A DNA stretch of 64,000 bases from Nemertoderma westbladi (GCA_032718475.1 JAUCBJ010006914.1:1-64000); one strand, 5' to 3'. Shown: positions 22,242 through 34,606, numbered from the stretch's first letter. Program-made: numbers and translations. Notes: generated by a model from the sequence alone, not told the origin.

Positions 22242-25200
22242 CATGTCTGACACAAAGCAAAACCTGTCAGACAGTCTCCTAGATACAAGCATCTGTGACC
22301 CAGACAGGAGTGTGGAACGTGTGAGACTGAAGTTCAACTCACCTCCTACTGTGAGAAAGATCATCCCTCCAGTAGTGGTATCAGACCCTAGATAGTCCAA
22401 CACCGTAGGTCTATCATAGGCACTCGGGCTCAAGTCAAGCAGGACCAAGAAGCAGCTGTTAAACAGCAGCAACACTCGAGCCGAGAACTTATTTCTCAGT
22501 GGCCCGACAGCTCCAGTAGTTCGGATACTGTAGAGCTGACACCCGAGCGCGGAGCAAAGATGGCAGATGCAGTTTATTCGGATCCCCTTCTCATCCTTCC
22601 TGCAGCCGTACTCACTAGGGTATTGATTGCGGTGGAGGAACACCAAATTGATTGGGCGAGAAGTAAGCGATCGACCAAGGATAGTTATGCAGGATACACA
22701 AGGGAGGAACTGAAGTCTATTGTCGAGTCGCAATGGAACTTCCCCGGACCCGGACTCCCGTTTGACTTATCGGAAGCTGCCTGGGAAGACATACACAGGA
22801 TGGGAGTGACGAAAGACACTAGTGATCCAGCTGTGTGGAAGAGGTCGGCAGCAGGATATGTACAGGGATTCTTCAGCTCTTTGGAGCGATTAGAAGAACA
22901 ACTGTTTCGACAACCCCAAGGACCTCAAGAGTAGGGAGAGCTGCTTTATCAAGTTCGAGAAAGAATTCTAAGGATCAGACTAATCCTATCGGCCTTTGAG
23001 GAAGCTTCGAAAAGAAGACAAGACACGTCGTTGCAAGTTGCCGTAAAGACTTGGTTCCAGCGGGTGAGTCTCAAGGTTCAAGGAACGGCCCAGTGGAAAT
23101 TTCAGCTGGCTGAGCGCTCAACCCACAGAGAATCAACAGACGCTACCTTTTCTCAAGTGGAAAGCGAAGCGATAGCGGAGAAACCGCAGCAGAGGGACGC
23201 TATTGACATCTATCTGTCAGACTATCAACGATTCCTAGGTGACAAAGAGTTGAGGAGACGGCTGTCTGGACTTCGCCCTAATAGTGACGGAGCCAAGCTT
23301 GTGTTGGACGCAATAGATGCGGAAATGTTAGCTGCGAACCAAGCTAAATTTGATTAAAGCAGCCGCATCGCTAGGGTCCAAGAAGAACAAGTAAAGAAAA
23401 AACGTATAGAAGACAGAAAGACAGCAGCAGCAGCGGCAATGGCAGCGGCAGAAGCGGAAAGAAAGGTGGCAGAGGCAGTGGCAGAGGCAAAAGCGGCAGC
23501 TGCAGCAGTAGAAGCGGAAAGAAAAGCAGCAGCGGCAGAGGCAAAAGTGGCAGCGGCAGAGGCAAAAGCGGCAGCTGCAGCAGTAGAAGCGGAAAGAAAA
23601 GCGGCAGCGGCAGAAGCGGAAAGGAAGATAGCAGGGGCAGAAGCAGAACGAAGAGCATCTGAAGAGACCACCCAACTAGAGTTGGAAAATCTGCAAGAGA
23701 AGCAAGACTACATAGATAAACAGAGAACAGCTACTCAGTGGCAGCTGATAATTCGATCCACCCCCAAGCAACATGGCTTTACATCATCGGATGAAGGCGA
23801 TACAACAGATCCTGAAGGCGGAGGAAATAGATCTCGTCTCAGCAGGCGTAGAAGAATGCCCCACCGTCAGAAATTGCCTGATTTGCCCCCAGCTGTGAGA
23901 AGGCAACTAGCTAGCACAGACTTAGGTAGTACAGAACCCACAGACCAATTATTGTAGAAAGTCTCCCTACTATAGTAGATGAACCTGAAATAATTAGGCC
24001 TGTTCTCGAAGCCACCCCTTCGGTGATAGAGACACCTGTACTCCCAGAACCTACCTCTAAATTCCCTTTGCACAGCACTAAACTACCTGTGCCCAGCAGA
24101 ACCGCCCCTGAGACAGTTCCTGTCCTGGACTCCAAGCGAAATATCAACGATTTGTCGCCCGTGGTCCCTCGCCTGCCCGCTACTATGTTGGCGGCTCCCG
24201 CTTCGGCGGTCGAGTGGGTGGATGAGGGGCGGCGGGGGATGAATCTCCTGCTCGGGCAGATGCAGGAGACTGTTCATCAGTTTAAGGGAACTGTAAGGGA
24301 AAGTAGGTTAGAGTTGCAAGAAGTGCAGCAGAGTATCGCGTTAGAACGCGATAAATTAGTAAATACACAAAAGGGTATACCACCACCCCCTGTAACAATG
24401 TGTCAACCTGTTAGGTCTGAAGTATTTCATGCGCAAGGTGTGGAGCCTACACGCATCTATACTGCTAGTGAAGTGGAAACTCCTATAGTAAACCCTATTA
24501 AGGGTAATTCTAAACCTGTTGACAATGATATTCCATAGACCATAGACCCCATAGACCTCCATAGACCTGATCATAATCCGAGAAATTTATATACCGATAA
24601 CTCGATATTAAATAACACGATGGCCCAAGAAAGTTTTACGCGTCAAATGGCTAGAACCGAAGCCCGTCAAGCGGTAAAGGTGGGAGAGATCGTCAAGTTC
24701 AATGGAGATGAGATGAAATGGTTACCTTTTAATGAATATTACAAAGATAACATACAGAACTCTGTGCTATCTAACGGAGAGAAACTTAGATTCCTCATCG
24801 AGTGCTTGGAAGGATCTCCCAAGTTAATGGCGTTAAAGTTTATTGGACATCCAGATGGATTAAGACAAGTTTGGGATACACTGAACATCAGGTATGGTAA
24901 TAGGTAATAGCTAGGTATTTATATGCGAAATTAATGGCGCCCCGAAAGTTTCTTAGCAGCGGGATTATAGAGTTTTCCAACGAGATTCAGGAGATCTGTA
25001 GACAACTAGATTGGTTAGGTAAGTCTCATGAATACTAGAATTCTATGGTTGTAGGAGCCTTAGCATCTACTTTGCCCAAGGGCGGAGTAGGTACACGCTG
25101 GGACAAGAAAGTGTTATATATGATGGAACAACAACGAAGAGATCCTACCATGGCTGATCTCATGTCATTCTTAGATGGAGAGGTAAAATTACAGCTCCTA

Positions 25201-27263
25201 AAGCAGTCCAGAGAGAAGACACCGGAAAATAAGGTAAGTGAGAAACCCGTTTCTAGGAGAAAGGTAATACCAGTGTGTTATACAGACGACGGTGAAAGCC
25301 AGGCTTCTCAAGAGGAAGACAGTGGGAAAGACACTGAAAGATCTTACTATGACAACAAAGCGCCTAAGGACGTAAGTAAATTCAAGTCTCGAACCAATGA
25401 CAGGAGAGAACAGGTAAGAAAAACTCCTCCTACGACTCCTAAGAGAATTGATGGAAGAAAGCCCGAGGAAAGAACGAGTGTGCACAACGTTATCCAAAGT
25501 AAGGTAAGTAACATCAAACCAAAATGTGTGTTGTGCGATGGGCCCCACCGTTTAAGTGCGTGTGATGAATTCCTGAGGAAATCATTAAAAGATAGACGTG
25601 AACTCATGTGGGATAAGCGGTTGTGTTATAATTGCCTCAGACGAGGACACCAACGACGAACCTGTTACTCCGACACAAGGTGTGCTAAGTGCGGCGCAAA
25701 ACATCATATCTTGTTGCACACTGAATTCGAAAGAAACAGCCCGAGTCAGGTAAGTGAGTCCGAACTACATGTCCAATTCAGTGATGTGAACGACACTGAT
25801 CAAAGTTCTGAGATGGAAGGATTCTATACTGATAAATTCTCCGACGAAAACGAATCCTGTTACCTAATAAATACCGCAGTGTATCGAGCACTTACGTATG
25901 AGAAAGAAACCGATAGTGAGCTCCCCCCAACTGCTCCTGACCGACAACCATCTTGGAAAGCACCAACATCCAATGTAGGAATCCGAGAATTTCCCGTAGT
26001 GCAGTTGAGAGTCCACGGGCCTAAAAAGAGTTATATAGTGAACGCCCTCCTTGACTCCGGCAGCACACGAACATTCATCGACAAAGAACTAGCCGAAGAC
26101 ATCTTTGCTGGACAACCCAAGTTCCGAACTAAGTTGAACCTTGCAGGAATTATGCAGGTTTGGAAATCTACAGTAGTTACAGACTACTATGTAGGCGCGT
26201 TGTCCACCCCCCAGGATGAACTAGGAGAACACAGTATAAGGTCAGTAAAAATGGTGGTGATAAAGAACTTCGCTACCAGCCAAGTGGAACCTTATAACTG
26301 GGATGAGGACTATTTCACCCAGCAGCATAAGATACCTAGATTCAACACAGACTACCCTGGAGTGCAAATACTCATCGGCCAAAATGCGCATGAGGCGCTT
26401 GAGACATTGGAGAAACAGCCTGCTCAACCGCAACCACTGCAAACCTATGCGGGAAGAACAAGAGTAGGTTGGTACCTCACTGAACCTTCCCGTAGGACAC
26501 TCTTGGAAAGGCTACCCAAAGATCGGGTCCATAAGAAGAGAGTGAATGGGAAGAAGACATCAGTGAGGGAGACGACCCAACTGAGGGAACACCATACTCC
26601 TCAGATAATGGCGATATTAACTCCAATGTAGATCAATGGAGACATTGCCCCGAGACGATTAATCTAGCCGACATCGCTTCCAGAGGAGCAACTCCTCAAG
26701 AACTGACAGATACTCCAGACAGGTTAGGTGGACCCGACTTCCTAATTAAAGAAGATGAATGGCCTCCCCATCTTACCACGGCTGAGATTAGACAAGCCAA
26801 GGGAGCAGAGAAAGTCAAACCTAAATCCCGGACGAGTAAATCAAGGTTATTAAACCCGTGATAGATCTGTCTGTACAACACATTGCCAGGGCCAACACTG
26901 TGGATCTAAACTCCCCCACCGCGAACAGATCTGTTGTGGAGATCAGAGAGAGAGACTGGAGATCTGGAACACCAGACGTCTCGCAGGGACCCTCACCTCT
27001 CCTGCCGGGAGCGATGGACCACTATAGCTCCTGGAATCGGCTTTGTAAGGCCGTCGTGTATTTGAAGCGATGTTTCTATCGTCACTATTCCAGGACGAAG
27101 AGGAAACCTGGAATTGTCTTCGAGACACAGCAGCTCAATCGCCCAGTTGGTCGTTTATGTTTACTGGAAAGAGACAGAGAACTCTCCTGAAACTATGGAA
27201 GGCAAGATACTCTTCCCACGACCACCTCCCTAATCCAACCAACATCTAGGGACTCCCCAACGT
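22242..27263 (+). pseudogene. Family 1 gag-pol remnant (copy 1a)
   Basis: The start ATG at 22242 (MSDTKQNLSDSLLD) matches copy 1c. Many stops and shifts follow: TAG near 22393, TAG near 22933, TAA near 23357, TAG near 23957, and a duplicated catagacc region near 24535. Recognisable parts are an Ala/Glu/Lys coiled coil (~23410-23650), DUF1759-like gag (24620-24907), zinc knuckles CVLCDGPHRLSAC and CYNCLRRGHQRRTC (~25525-25680), and protease with NALLDSGSTRTFIDKEL (~26043). After ~26620 the sequence jumps to RNase H (TINLADIASRGATPQEL), and after ~27098 to the end of the integrase (NRPVGRLCLLERDREL). So two deletions remove the RT core and the integrase core. Confidence 0.9.
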
Positions 27264-27796
27264 AACAGCGTCTGGAGTGGGTGTGTGACTATATTATTTT
27301 ATATAATATGTTCTTATTATTTTATATTTATGTATGTATTATTATGTAATTTTATTCTAATCGTTTTCTTTAATTTTATTTAGTAGAATGTTATTTTAGC
27401 GATTATTTAGTAGATTAGTGCCATATATATATTCGCGTTTATTACTTAATTACTTATATATTATATATTTAGTGCGACGGCGAGAAATAATTCTTTTTCT
27501 CTTTATATTTTTTCTCTATTATAAATACGTGACTACAGTAAGATGAAATATCCGTACTTATTAAAGTACAATAAAGCTCCTACTATATTCAAGTATTATT
27601 GGTAAGTAGAGTATTAGGAATGCAAAATTCAGATCCTCGTGTCTCGGCTAAACCAAGCTCTGGGTAGACCTTGGAAACGACTTACCTCTTCTCACTGACA
27701 TTGCTTCTTGCGATATTGCTCTCATACAGTATATTAAATAATACATATAGTAGCGTGATGTCCCTTTAACAGTAGCGTAAAACGCAAAATAAATCT

Positions 27797-28150
27797 GTTA
27801 AACCCTTTGACCATCTGTAATTCTAGTCGATTAAGATATTGCGGCACCCACCAATATACTTGAAAGACAAAATTCTAGAATCAGTGGTTAATGTCCCCAG
27901 ACAAGTTCTGGAATAAATTGGTGCCCATCTTAAATATTAACTATTAATATTTGTAAAATCTGTCAAATAAATACAATAGAGTAACTATTTACAAGTTAAC
28001 TCTAGAAAATCTAAAAATTAAAATCTGTAAAATTTAGATCCTTTAAAATTCTAGTCAATTAAGATATCGTAGCACTTACCGATACTCTTAAAAGGACAAA
28101 TTTCCTAGAATCAAGGATCCCAGTCCCCAGATATGTTCTGGAATAAAATT
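27797..28150 (+). promoter_or_regulatory. Duplicated two-hairpin RNA module after pol (copy 1a)
   Basis: Two diverged copies (~27797-27920 and ~28025-28150) each hold two hairpins. Hairpin 1 is aagatattg (27833-27841) pairing with 27852-27861, and aagatatcg (28061-28069) pairing with 28080-28089. Each has 9 pairs, one bulged base and a 10-base loop with GCAC. Hairpin 2 is CCAGA-loop-TCTGG (27897-27911 and 28127-28141), directly followed by AATAAA. The same pair of modules is in copy 1b. Comparing copies shows a C-G to T-A pair swap. Position and pairing suggest an RNA element for export, translation or 3'-end formation; the role is inferred. Confidence 0.65.
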
Positions 28151-28199
28151 GTGTCTATTTTAATATTAAATAATAAAATTTACAGGAATAAATTTAAAT

Positions 28200-28968
28200 T
28201 CATTTCTTTTAATGAATTTGATAAATTGTCATTTTTATACAATTTATAACATTCCCAAAATTCCATTAATTAATAGATCATGGGAGCGGATATTCACCCT
28301 ATTAAGTATATTAGTGTGCGATAATCTCCAATATATAGTCAATAGCCGATAAAATTCATAAAATCATGTATAAAGGGGATATTGACAATTAAAGAATTAC
28401 TATTAAATAGCATCCCAGATCTGTATGCATGAGAATTACCCTAATTCTACCGCTAGCTTTCCATAATGTCACCATGGCAACAACCACGCTAGAATTAGAA
28501 GTGAGTTAAAAGAACGATAAAGGCTTGCCCCATTGAATAGCATAAGGAATAAATAGCACACTGCTAGTATCCCAGGATACCCAATAATAACGTGGCATTC
28601 TGGAAGGCACTTGACTAACGGACAAATGGCCCAAATGTGTGCGGTTTGTGACAGTTGTGTGGAATGTGTGCGTTTATAGGTGAATGTTACTACTAAAGTG
28701 TGTTTACAGTAGCGAGTCCCAATTGTGAAAGTAGCCCTAACTCTCCAGTAAGAACCTGAAGTAAATCTAAGCCTTTGGGACGGACGGTGGAGTGACTCGC
28801 GCTGGTTGTGGAAGTCGTTGTGCAGCTACTATGTTGGCGATAGCCACATCGGCAAAAGTACACCAGCGCTGAGAATCTTACGCTGTCCGGGGGCCGAGAG
28901 GGGTAGGCAGCGACGCCCGCTAGCCTAATTATAACTAATTATAATATTGATAAACTCATATAGCAGCT
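28200..28968 (+). other. Non-coding stretch before the extra ORF (copy 1a)
   Basis: It is shared with copy 1b (36128-36900 inverted) but has no common ORF. It may hold an internal promoter, a splice acceptor or an internal ribosome entry site for the next ORF. I see no decisive motif. Confidence 0.4.
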
Positions 28969-30453
28969 ATGACTGAGTTGATAGAAGATGATCTTGGTAT
29001 CAGGGAGAAATATACTCTACCGTTGCAAGCGTTTGTTGATAGCTTGATATGCAGCGACACTAGTCCAACTACTACGGAGGATGATGGTCGTTATATCGAA
29101 CCGCCGATGTCCCAGGAGTAACTTACGCTTGAATTGGACTATCGAAAATTCACTGCTCGCTATACGCATCGTAATGGTACGCATATAGACTTCTTAACTG
29201 CTGGTCATCCTATCGATTTACACGATACGGATGATGTCGACACCGAAAGGGAAATGGTACTATTTAAATATCCTACCCAGCGGAGTCGGAACGATAACTG
29301 AAAATCGAATGCGAAAATTCTATTCGAAACGACTCGAAAGAGAAACGTTGTAAAACCGAATAAATATCACCAGCGTTTCCCCTACAAGACGTGCGTCTTT
29401 GGTATTATTGCGATAAATGCCCAAGATCCAACCAACAAACGGAAAGACATAAACATCCGCGGAGACGTTGCTTTAAACACGGTTTTACTCACTATATTTA
29501 CGGGAGTTTCGAGCGAAACTTGTTCGATGTATCACCTACGCTCGCTCGATTCAAACGATCCTTAAATAAACCCATGATCAGAGTTCCGGAATACTCGGTC
29601 AGACCTCCTCATTCCCTAGTTAGACCTCAGACTCTTGATCCTAATAGTATCACGGATCCTCCCGAACTGTACTCACTGTTCAAAGATCTTGTGTTACCCG
29701 AACAGTTAGTCGGTGGCACTCCGGTTGTGGGCTCCCTAAATATTCGCCCATCTTACCTAGTTGGATTGGGACGCGGACATCTAATATCGCCATTCAACCA
29801 TATCATCGTCCCGGTTTAACCCGATACAACCTGTCACCGAGGTGGAGGAGAGCGTTGTACGAAACGCGTTGGACACTATTCGTCAAAAGATCGGAAAAGG
29901 AACCTACAATTGTTTAGAGAAACGTAAATTGTAGCAGCAAGTCCAAGCGGTAAACGAATTAGCTTTATCTCAGTTCGATCAGGAAATCCAGAATCTAACC
30001 AGTATCGAACTTGGACGACTCTACTCTAAAAGAGTTTTAGACGAATGCTTCCAACAACAAGAGGAGGAAAATCAGCTCGAGGAGAAGCATATCGATTCCG
30101 ATAGAGCCCGAGAACGCGAGTTGAAAAGAATCATCAAACCGAGGAAATTTCTCACTACACACTGTCCACCTAATGCTCTTGTGCAGACGAATCGTCAGGG
30201 ACCAGTGGGAGCTGCTGTCTTAAAATGCGCTCTCAAGGTTGTTCGACCTCGTTCCACTGAGGTTGATATAGATCAACCAGGTACCTCAACCGGCGGATAC
30301 ATCGACCGTAATTCTAAACCTTCCGATGCAATTGTATTGCACCCTTCACCAAGGAGTTATAGCCCTCCTAGTAAAGTGGCTCGCCCCAAAGAGAAAAGGA
30401 CTCTTGCTAGCCTCAGAGAACTGCGTAAACGCCGTCCGCGCAAGAAAGACTAA
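28969..30453 (+). pseudogene. Extra 3' ORF of family 1, unknown function (copy 1a)
   Basis: The start is ATG 28969 (MTELIEDDLGIREKYTLPL), conserved as MSELIEDDLGIRE in copy 1b. The full length would be ~490 codons. This copy has a TAA at 29119-29121, a 1-base loss near 29297, a TAA at 29361 and a shift near 29815. Visible parts are an acidic N-terminus; a basic, Cys/His-containing middle (WYYCDKCP, ERHKHPRRRCFKHGF); PELYSLFKDLVLPEQLVGG; a Glu-rich coiled stretch (QQQEEENQLEEKH); and a Ser/Pro then Lys/Arg-rich tail ending RRPRKKD. The first Cys of the CxxC is Tyr in copy 1b, so a zinc site is doubtful. There is no signal peptide or membrane span, so it is not a standard envelope protein. The position between pol and the 3' LTR and the basic tail suggest a nucleic-acid-binding or nuclear accessory protein. 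I recognise no family. Confidence 0.7.
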
Positions 30454-30531
30454 CTGTTTAGAGTATTTTTATATTTTAGAAACTGTGATTTTTTATATTT
30501 TATAGAATTAAATCCCATTTTCTGGGAGTGG

Positions 30532-31689
30532 TGTAAAAGCTATTGCGGAATTAGCTAGTCATTTTCCCCGCAAAGTACTCGGTAGGTGTTTTAGCGGACA
30601 TAAAAAGCCGTTTCCTTACTGTACCGGTGTTTTAGTGGACATAAAAAGCCATTTCTTCTGTATGTGTACTTTAGCGGACATAACTAGCGATTTTATGTCG
30701 CAATAAGCCAAAATACTCTTGATACAGTGCAGTTCAGATGACGACATCTATCAGCTGATATGTCCACGTGTAACTTTTTCTTTGTTCGGTCGACCAATCA
30801 GAGCGATTTTCTTTGTGTTGGACAGTGCATATAGAAACTCACGCAATTCAGTCAGTGTGTATTTTTCCTAAGCCTAGAACACCGGCTGTGGAATTATTCT
30901 GTGTTTGAGACTTTAGCCAAACATTAGAACGGTTTTGATCATAGAAACGTATAACTGTTATTCTGCCAAACTGGCATACAGCCCATATCATACCATACAT
31001 ACCTTTCAACGCATTATTTTACTGCTATTTACTGTCGGTTATTAATTGTATCAGTTGATGGAATATTGTTATATTTGGAGAATATCGATAAATAATTGTA
31101 AAACCCCAAGCTTATTGATATACTGAAGGTGAGAGACCGGTTACATATAGCAATTGCGACTTACATTATATTGGTTTTGGAGTGAATTTAATGCTATTTC
31201 ATAAGCCCTACATGTGTCGGTTGCTGTTCTCTTTATATGTGACTAAAATTAGTGAAGGTCGGCAGATCGGTGTGCAGCATTGTGCGGTAGTGTGCATGAG
31301 TTTGATAGATAACAAAGCATCTCCTAAAGAATGCGCTTTATACGTGAATCAATAGCCATCCTGTTGTGTTTAGTGTAAGTCATAACTCTGTTTACATACT
31401 TAGAGCGCCACGTCCAAAAGGAACTGTTGATATTTCCCGAAAGTGAATAATATTTGTCAGAGATTATATATTAACGATCAATCGAATAATACAGTAGGCC
31501 TACACAGCAATAAGGTCAGAGCTTCCGAATCCAGTCTCCCGGGTAAATCCAGCGGGTGAATGGTCGCGCATAGGCTGGCTTCGGCTAATGTAGTGTATCA
31601 AATACTTGTCATAGGCTAAAGTCGATTTATAACCTAGAAGACACCTAAATTTGGCAGGTTAAACTGCTAAAGGTCTAAAAGCGCGAACA
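30532..31689 (+). repeat. 3' LTR of copy 1a
   Basis: It is 1158 bp, TGTAAAAGC...GCGCGAACA, and keeps the promoter segment that the 5' LTR has lost. It is followed by the target duplication CCCAT. Confidence 0.95.
30794..30856 (+). promoter_or_regulatory. Core promoter of the family 1 LTR (3' LTR of copy 1a)
   Basis: A CCAAT box (30794-30798, gaccaatcagagcg), a TATA-like box (catataga, 30828-30835) and TCAGTCAGT initiator-like words (30848-30856) stand in canonical order and spacing. Copy 1c has the same layout with a better TATA box. Confidence 0.6.
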
Positions 31690-31926
31690 CCCATTGACTT
31701 ACCACATTTCAAGTTTGAAATTGCACAAGATATTTCACCTGCACTAACGTTAATGTCGGCACTATACCGTATCCCCGAAAATAAGTTATTCAGGTCTGAG
31801 GTTGCCTCGTCATTGGACTCATTGCTATTAGCGACAGAGAGGAGTGGATGGCAAGATGTCCGGAGGAACGTCCGGAAGAGACGCCGGTCCGGTTGAGAGG
31901 CATACAGTGAGTTAACCCTATTAGTA
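31690..31926 (-). pseudogene. Non-LTR reverse transcriptase, upstream fragment
   Basis: On the minus strand this reads ...NNLFSGIRYSADINVSAGE and ends NLKCGKSMG, then the target duplication and LTR of copy 1a. Across the insertion it continues in frame as PDGIAPQHL (19172 leftwards), the standard GKSxGPDG entry of a LINE reverse transcriptase. The 5' part, including any endonuclease, is missing. Confidence 0.85.
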
Positions 31927-32435
31927 CCGGGCTATAAAATGTTGTACAAATACCGGGGGGGGGGGTCATATTGACCCCCCCACCCCCCCCCCCCCCCCCC
32001 CCCCCCCCCCTCTAAAATCTACAAATATTTACGAAAACGTCTGATTTTTTGTTTGTACGTAGGTATCACTTGTCTGGATCCGACCGAAAAAAAAGTTATT
32101 CGAAAAAATGTACTGGGGTGGTTATATTGCAGCACCAAAATTACAAGTAGTGCACAATTTTCACCAAATTTGAAAGTTACATTTTCGGCTAATTATTTTT
32201 CAATACAGGTTTTCTGGCGTGCAAAATACATTGGAAAATATTAAAAAATGATATGATTACTATAAATGGCTGTTTAGTCCTATCTGCGTAGGAAAAAAAT
32301 GAAAAAAACAAGTAACCAGCTATTTTCAGTTAGAACACAAAATTTTTAATTCACTTATACGATGCTATAAATTCACATTTTCAGGTTTTCAAGGGCGCTG
32401 ATTCTAATGGAATACATTTCTAATATGCCATATCA
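31927..32435. other. Poly-G/poly-C hairpin-like block and A/T-rich DNA, no gene
   Basis: A run of 11 G near 31956 is followed, after tcatattga, by C runs from ~31974 to 32010. This could fold as a G/C hairpin or a G-quadruplex. The rest shows no coding signal. Confidence 0.5.
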
Positions 32436-33287
32436 TTGCTACTTGTATTTTTCGGCGTAATTTGGCAACTTTTGGTGCTAGCACCAAATTTCGTACCCAT
32501 CATCAAAAAGTACAAGTTTGCGATGTCCAGTGCTGTTTTTATTGATTCCATCGGATTCAGGACCCTCATAAACCCGTATAATGCAAGAAACAAGGTGATA
32601 CTATCTACTTATCAATTTGCATATTTTCCAAAATTTGGTGCTGGCACAACAATTTTCACCCACCGGCGAAAAATACAAGTTTGAGATCTCTTATGAAATT
32701 TTTACTGATTCCATTGAATTCAGAACCATCACAAACCCGTATAACGCAAGAAACAAGGTGACACAATCAATTGATATATTTGATGGTTTTCAAAATTTGG
32801 TGCTAGCACCACATTTTGCACCCACATCCGAAAAATACAAGTTTGAGATGTCTAATTCAATAATTATATTTTCTATTGAATTCAGAACAGCCATAAACCT
32901 CTAAAACGCAAGAAATAAATTGTAACAAGCAATTTTATCTATTGAATGGATTTTCAAAATTTCGTGCTAGCACCAAAATTTGCACACAGCACCTGAAAAT
33001 ACAAGTTTGATACGCTTTGTTCAACTCGTATATATTTCATCGAATCCAGAAACCCAAAAAACCCCAATTGCGTAAAAAACAAGTTTCAAACGATCAATTT
33101 ACAAAGTTGACTTATTTCAAAATTTGGTGCTGGCACCAAAATTTGGCACCCACCGAAAAAAACAAGTTTGAAATTTCTAAATCAATTTAAATGAATTCCA
33201 TCAAATTTCTAACACCAAAAAACCGGTGTAAATCAAAAATAGAGATGTTACAATTCATATTTAATGAAATGTAATTTTCAAAAAAAC
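32436..33287. repeat. ~163-bp satellite, about five units
   Basis: The word ttggtgctagcacca (partly palindromic) recurs near 32474, 32637, 32799, 32964 and 33125. Each is followed by a caccc...gaaaaatacaagtttgaga block. Spacing is 161-165 bp. The small ORFs in it repeat the same residues and are not genes. Copy 1b inserted at its right edge. Confidence 0.85.
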
Positions 33288-33292
33288 GTCTC

Positions 33293-34528
33293 TGTTCGCG
33301 CTTTCAGACCTTTAGCAGTTTAACCTGCCAATTTTAGGTGTCCTCTTGTTTATAAATCGACTTTAGCCTATAACAATTATTTAATGCACATGAAGTAACA
33401 TTAGCCGAAGCCAGTCTATGCGCGATCATTCACCCACAGTTAAGGGAGACTGGATTCGGATGCTTTGACCTTATTGCGTTGCAGACCTACTGTATTATTC
33501 GATTGATTGTTACTATATAATCTCTGACAATATTATTCACTTTCAGGGAAATATTAACAGTTCCTTTAGGACGTGGCGCTTTAAGTATAAAACAGAGTTA
33601 TGACTTATACTAAACACAACCAGATGGCTAATGATTTTCGTAAATAGCGCATTCTTTAGGAGATGCTTTATTATCTGTCACAATGCTGCATACGATTTCA
33701 CACTGCTGCACACTGATCTGCCGACCGTCACTGAATTTGATCATATATAAGGAGGATAGCAACTGACACATGTAGGGATTATGAAATAGCATTTAATGCA
33801 CACTAAACCACTGTAATGTAAGTCGCAATTGCTACCGGTAACCGGTCCCTCTAACCTTTAGTAATCAAGAAGATTGGGGTTTTATGATTATTTATCGATA
33901 TTCTCCAAATATAACAACATATCCATCAACATATAACCATTAATAACAGACAGTAAACAGAAGTACAATAATGCGGTGATATTCAGCCAGTATCGTTAAT
34001 ACCGGTACCGCAGGTGCCAAGTGACCAGTTGTTATGGTTAGTTGCACAGTTGCACAGTGCAGCAGGGCCAGTAATGGATCCAGTCAGTCCAGAGATAATA
34101 GATTTACGTTCTTGTAATCAAAGCCATCTAATGTTGGCCAGATTCTGAAACTTCTAACACAGAAGTACAGAATAATTTCTAAGCAGTTGTTCTCGCTCAG
34201 AAAGGTAAAACCAAGACCGTCATGCATTGCGCGGTTTTCCGTAGGCCTCTGTGCAAAATAAAATGAAAATCGCTCTGATTGGTCGAGCGAGCCGAACAAA
34301 GAAAGTTAAGAAAGCTCCACATCGACATCAAATCAGCTGACAGATGTCGTCATCTGAACTACACTCTATTTAGAGTATTTGGCGTATTGCGGCATAAAAT
34401 GGCTTGTTATGTCCGCTAAAACACCTACAGGGTACATTGCGGAGAAAATGGCTTGTTATGTCCGCTAAAACAACTAAACAGTTTATTGCGGAGAAAAATG
34501 ACTGGTTATATCCGCAAAAGCTTTTACA
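33293..34528 (-). repeat. 3' LTR of copy 1b
   Basis: Inverted LTR, starting TGTTCGCGC and ending GCTTTTACA on the plus strand. A weak purine tract (ctgggagcag on the minus strand) precedes it. Confidence 0.95.
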
Positions 34529-34606
34529 CTGCTCCCAGAAAATGGGATTTAATTCTATAAAATATAAAAAATCACAGTTTCTAAAATATAAAAATATTCT
34601 AAACAG

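Larger units (their letters stand above)
19173..31689 (+). mobile_element. BEL/Pao family 1, copy 1a (internally deleted)
   Basis: Direct LTRs lie at 19173-20250 and 30532-31689. Both start TGTAAAAGC and end GCGCGAACA, and CCCAT is duplicated at 19168-19172 and 31690-31694. The insertion splits the codon run of a non-LTR RT: KCGKSMG on the right side joins PDGIAPQHL on the left. Internal order: leader, gag, protease, RNase H scrap, integrase tail, hairpin module, extra ORF. The RT core and most of the integrase are deleted, so the copy is non-autonomous. Confidence 0.95.

Noticed and set aside
23328-23675. Cys/Phe-rich and Leu/Pro-rich minus-strand ORFs
   Set aside because: Antisense of the Ala/Glu/Lys coiled coil of family 1 gag. 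The same shadows appear over 44585-45028 on the plus strand.
28969-30453. Envelope gene in the family 1 extra ORF
   Set aside because: No signal peptide, hydrophobic span or Cys pattern of an ectodomain can be seen. The tail is strongly basic.
32053-32904. Small plus-strand ORFs in the satellite
   Set aside because: They repeat with the satellite unit and have no independent support.
30532-34528. A 4 kb DNA transposon with 1.2 kb terminal inverted repeats
   Set aside because: The inverted 1.2 kb units are the 3' LTRs of copies 1a and 1b. Each belongs to its own element with its own 5-bp target duplication (CCCAT and GTCTC).
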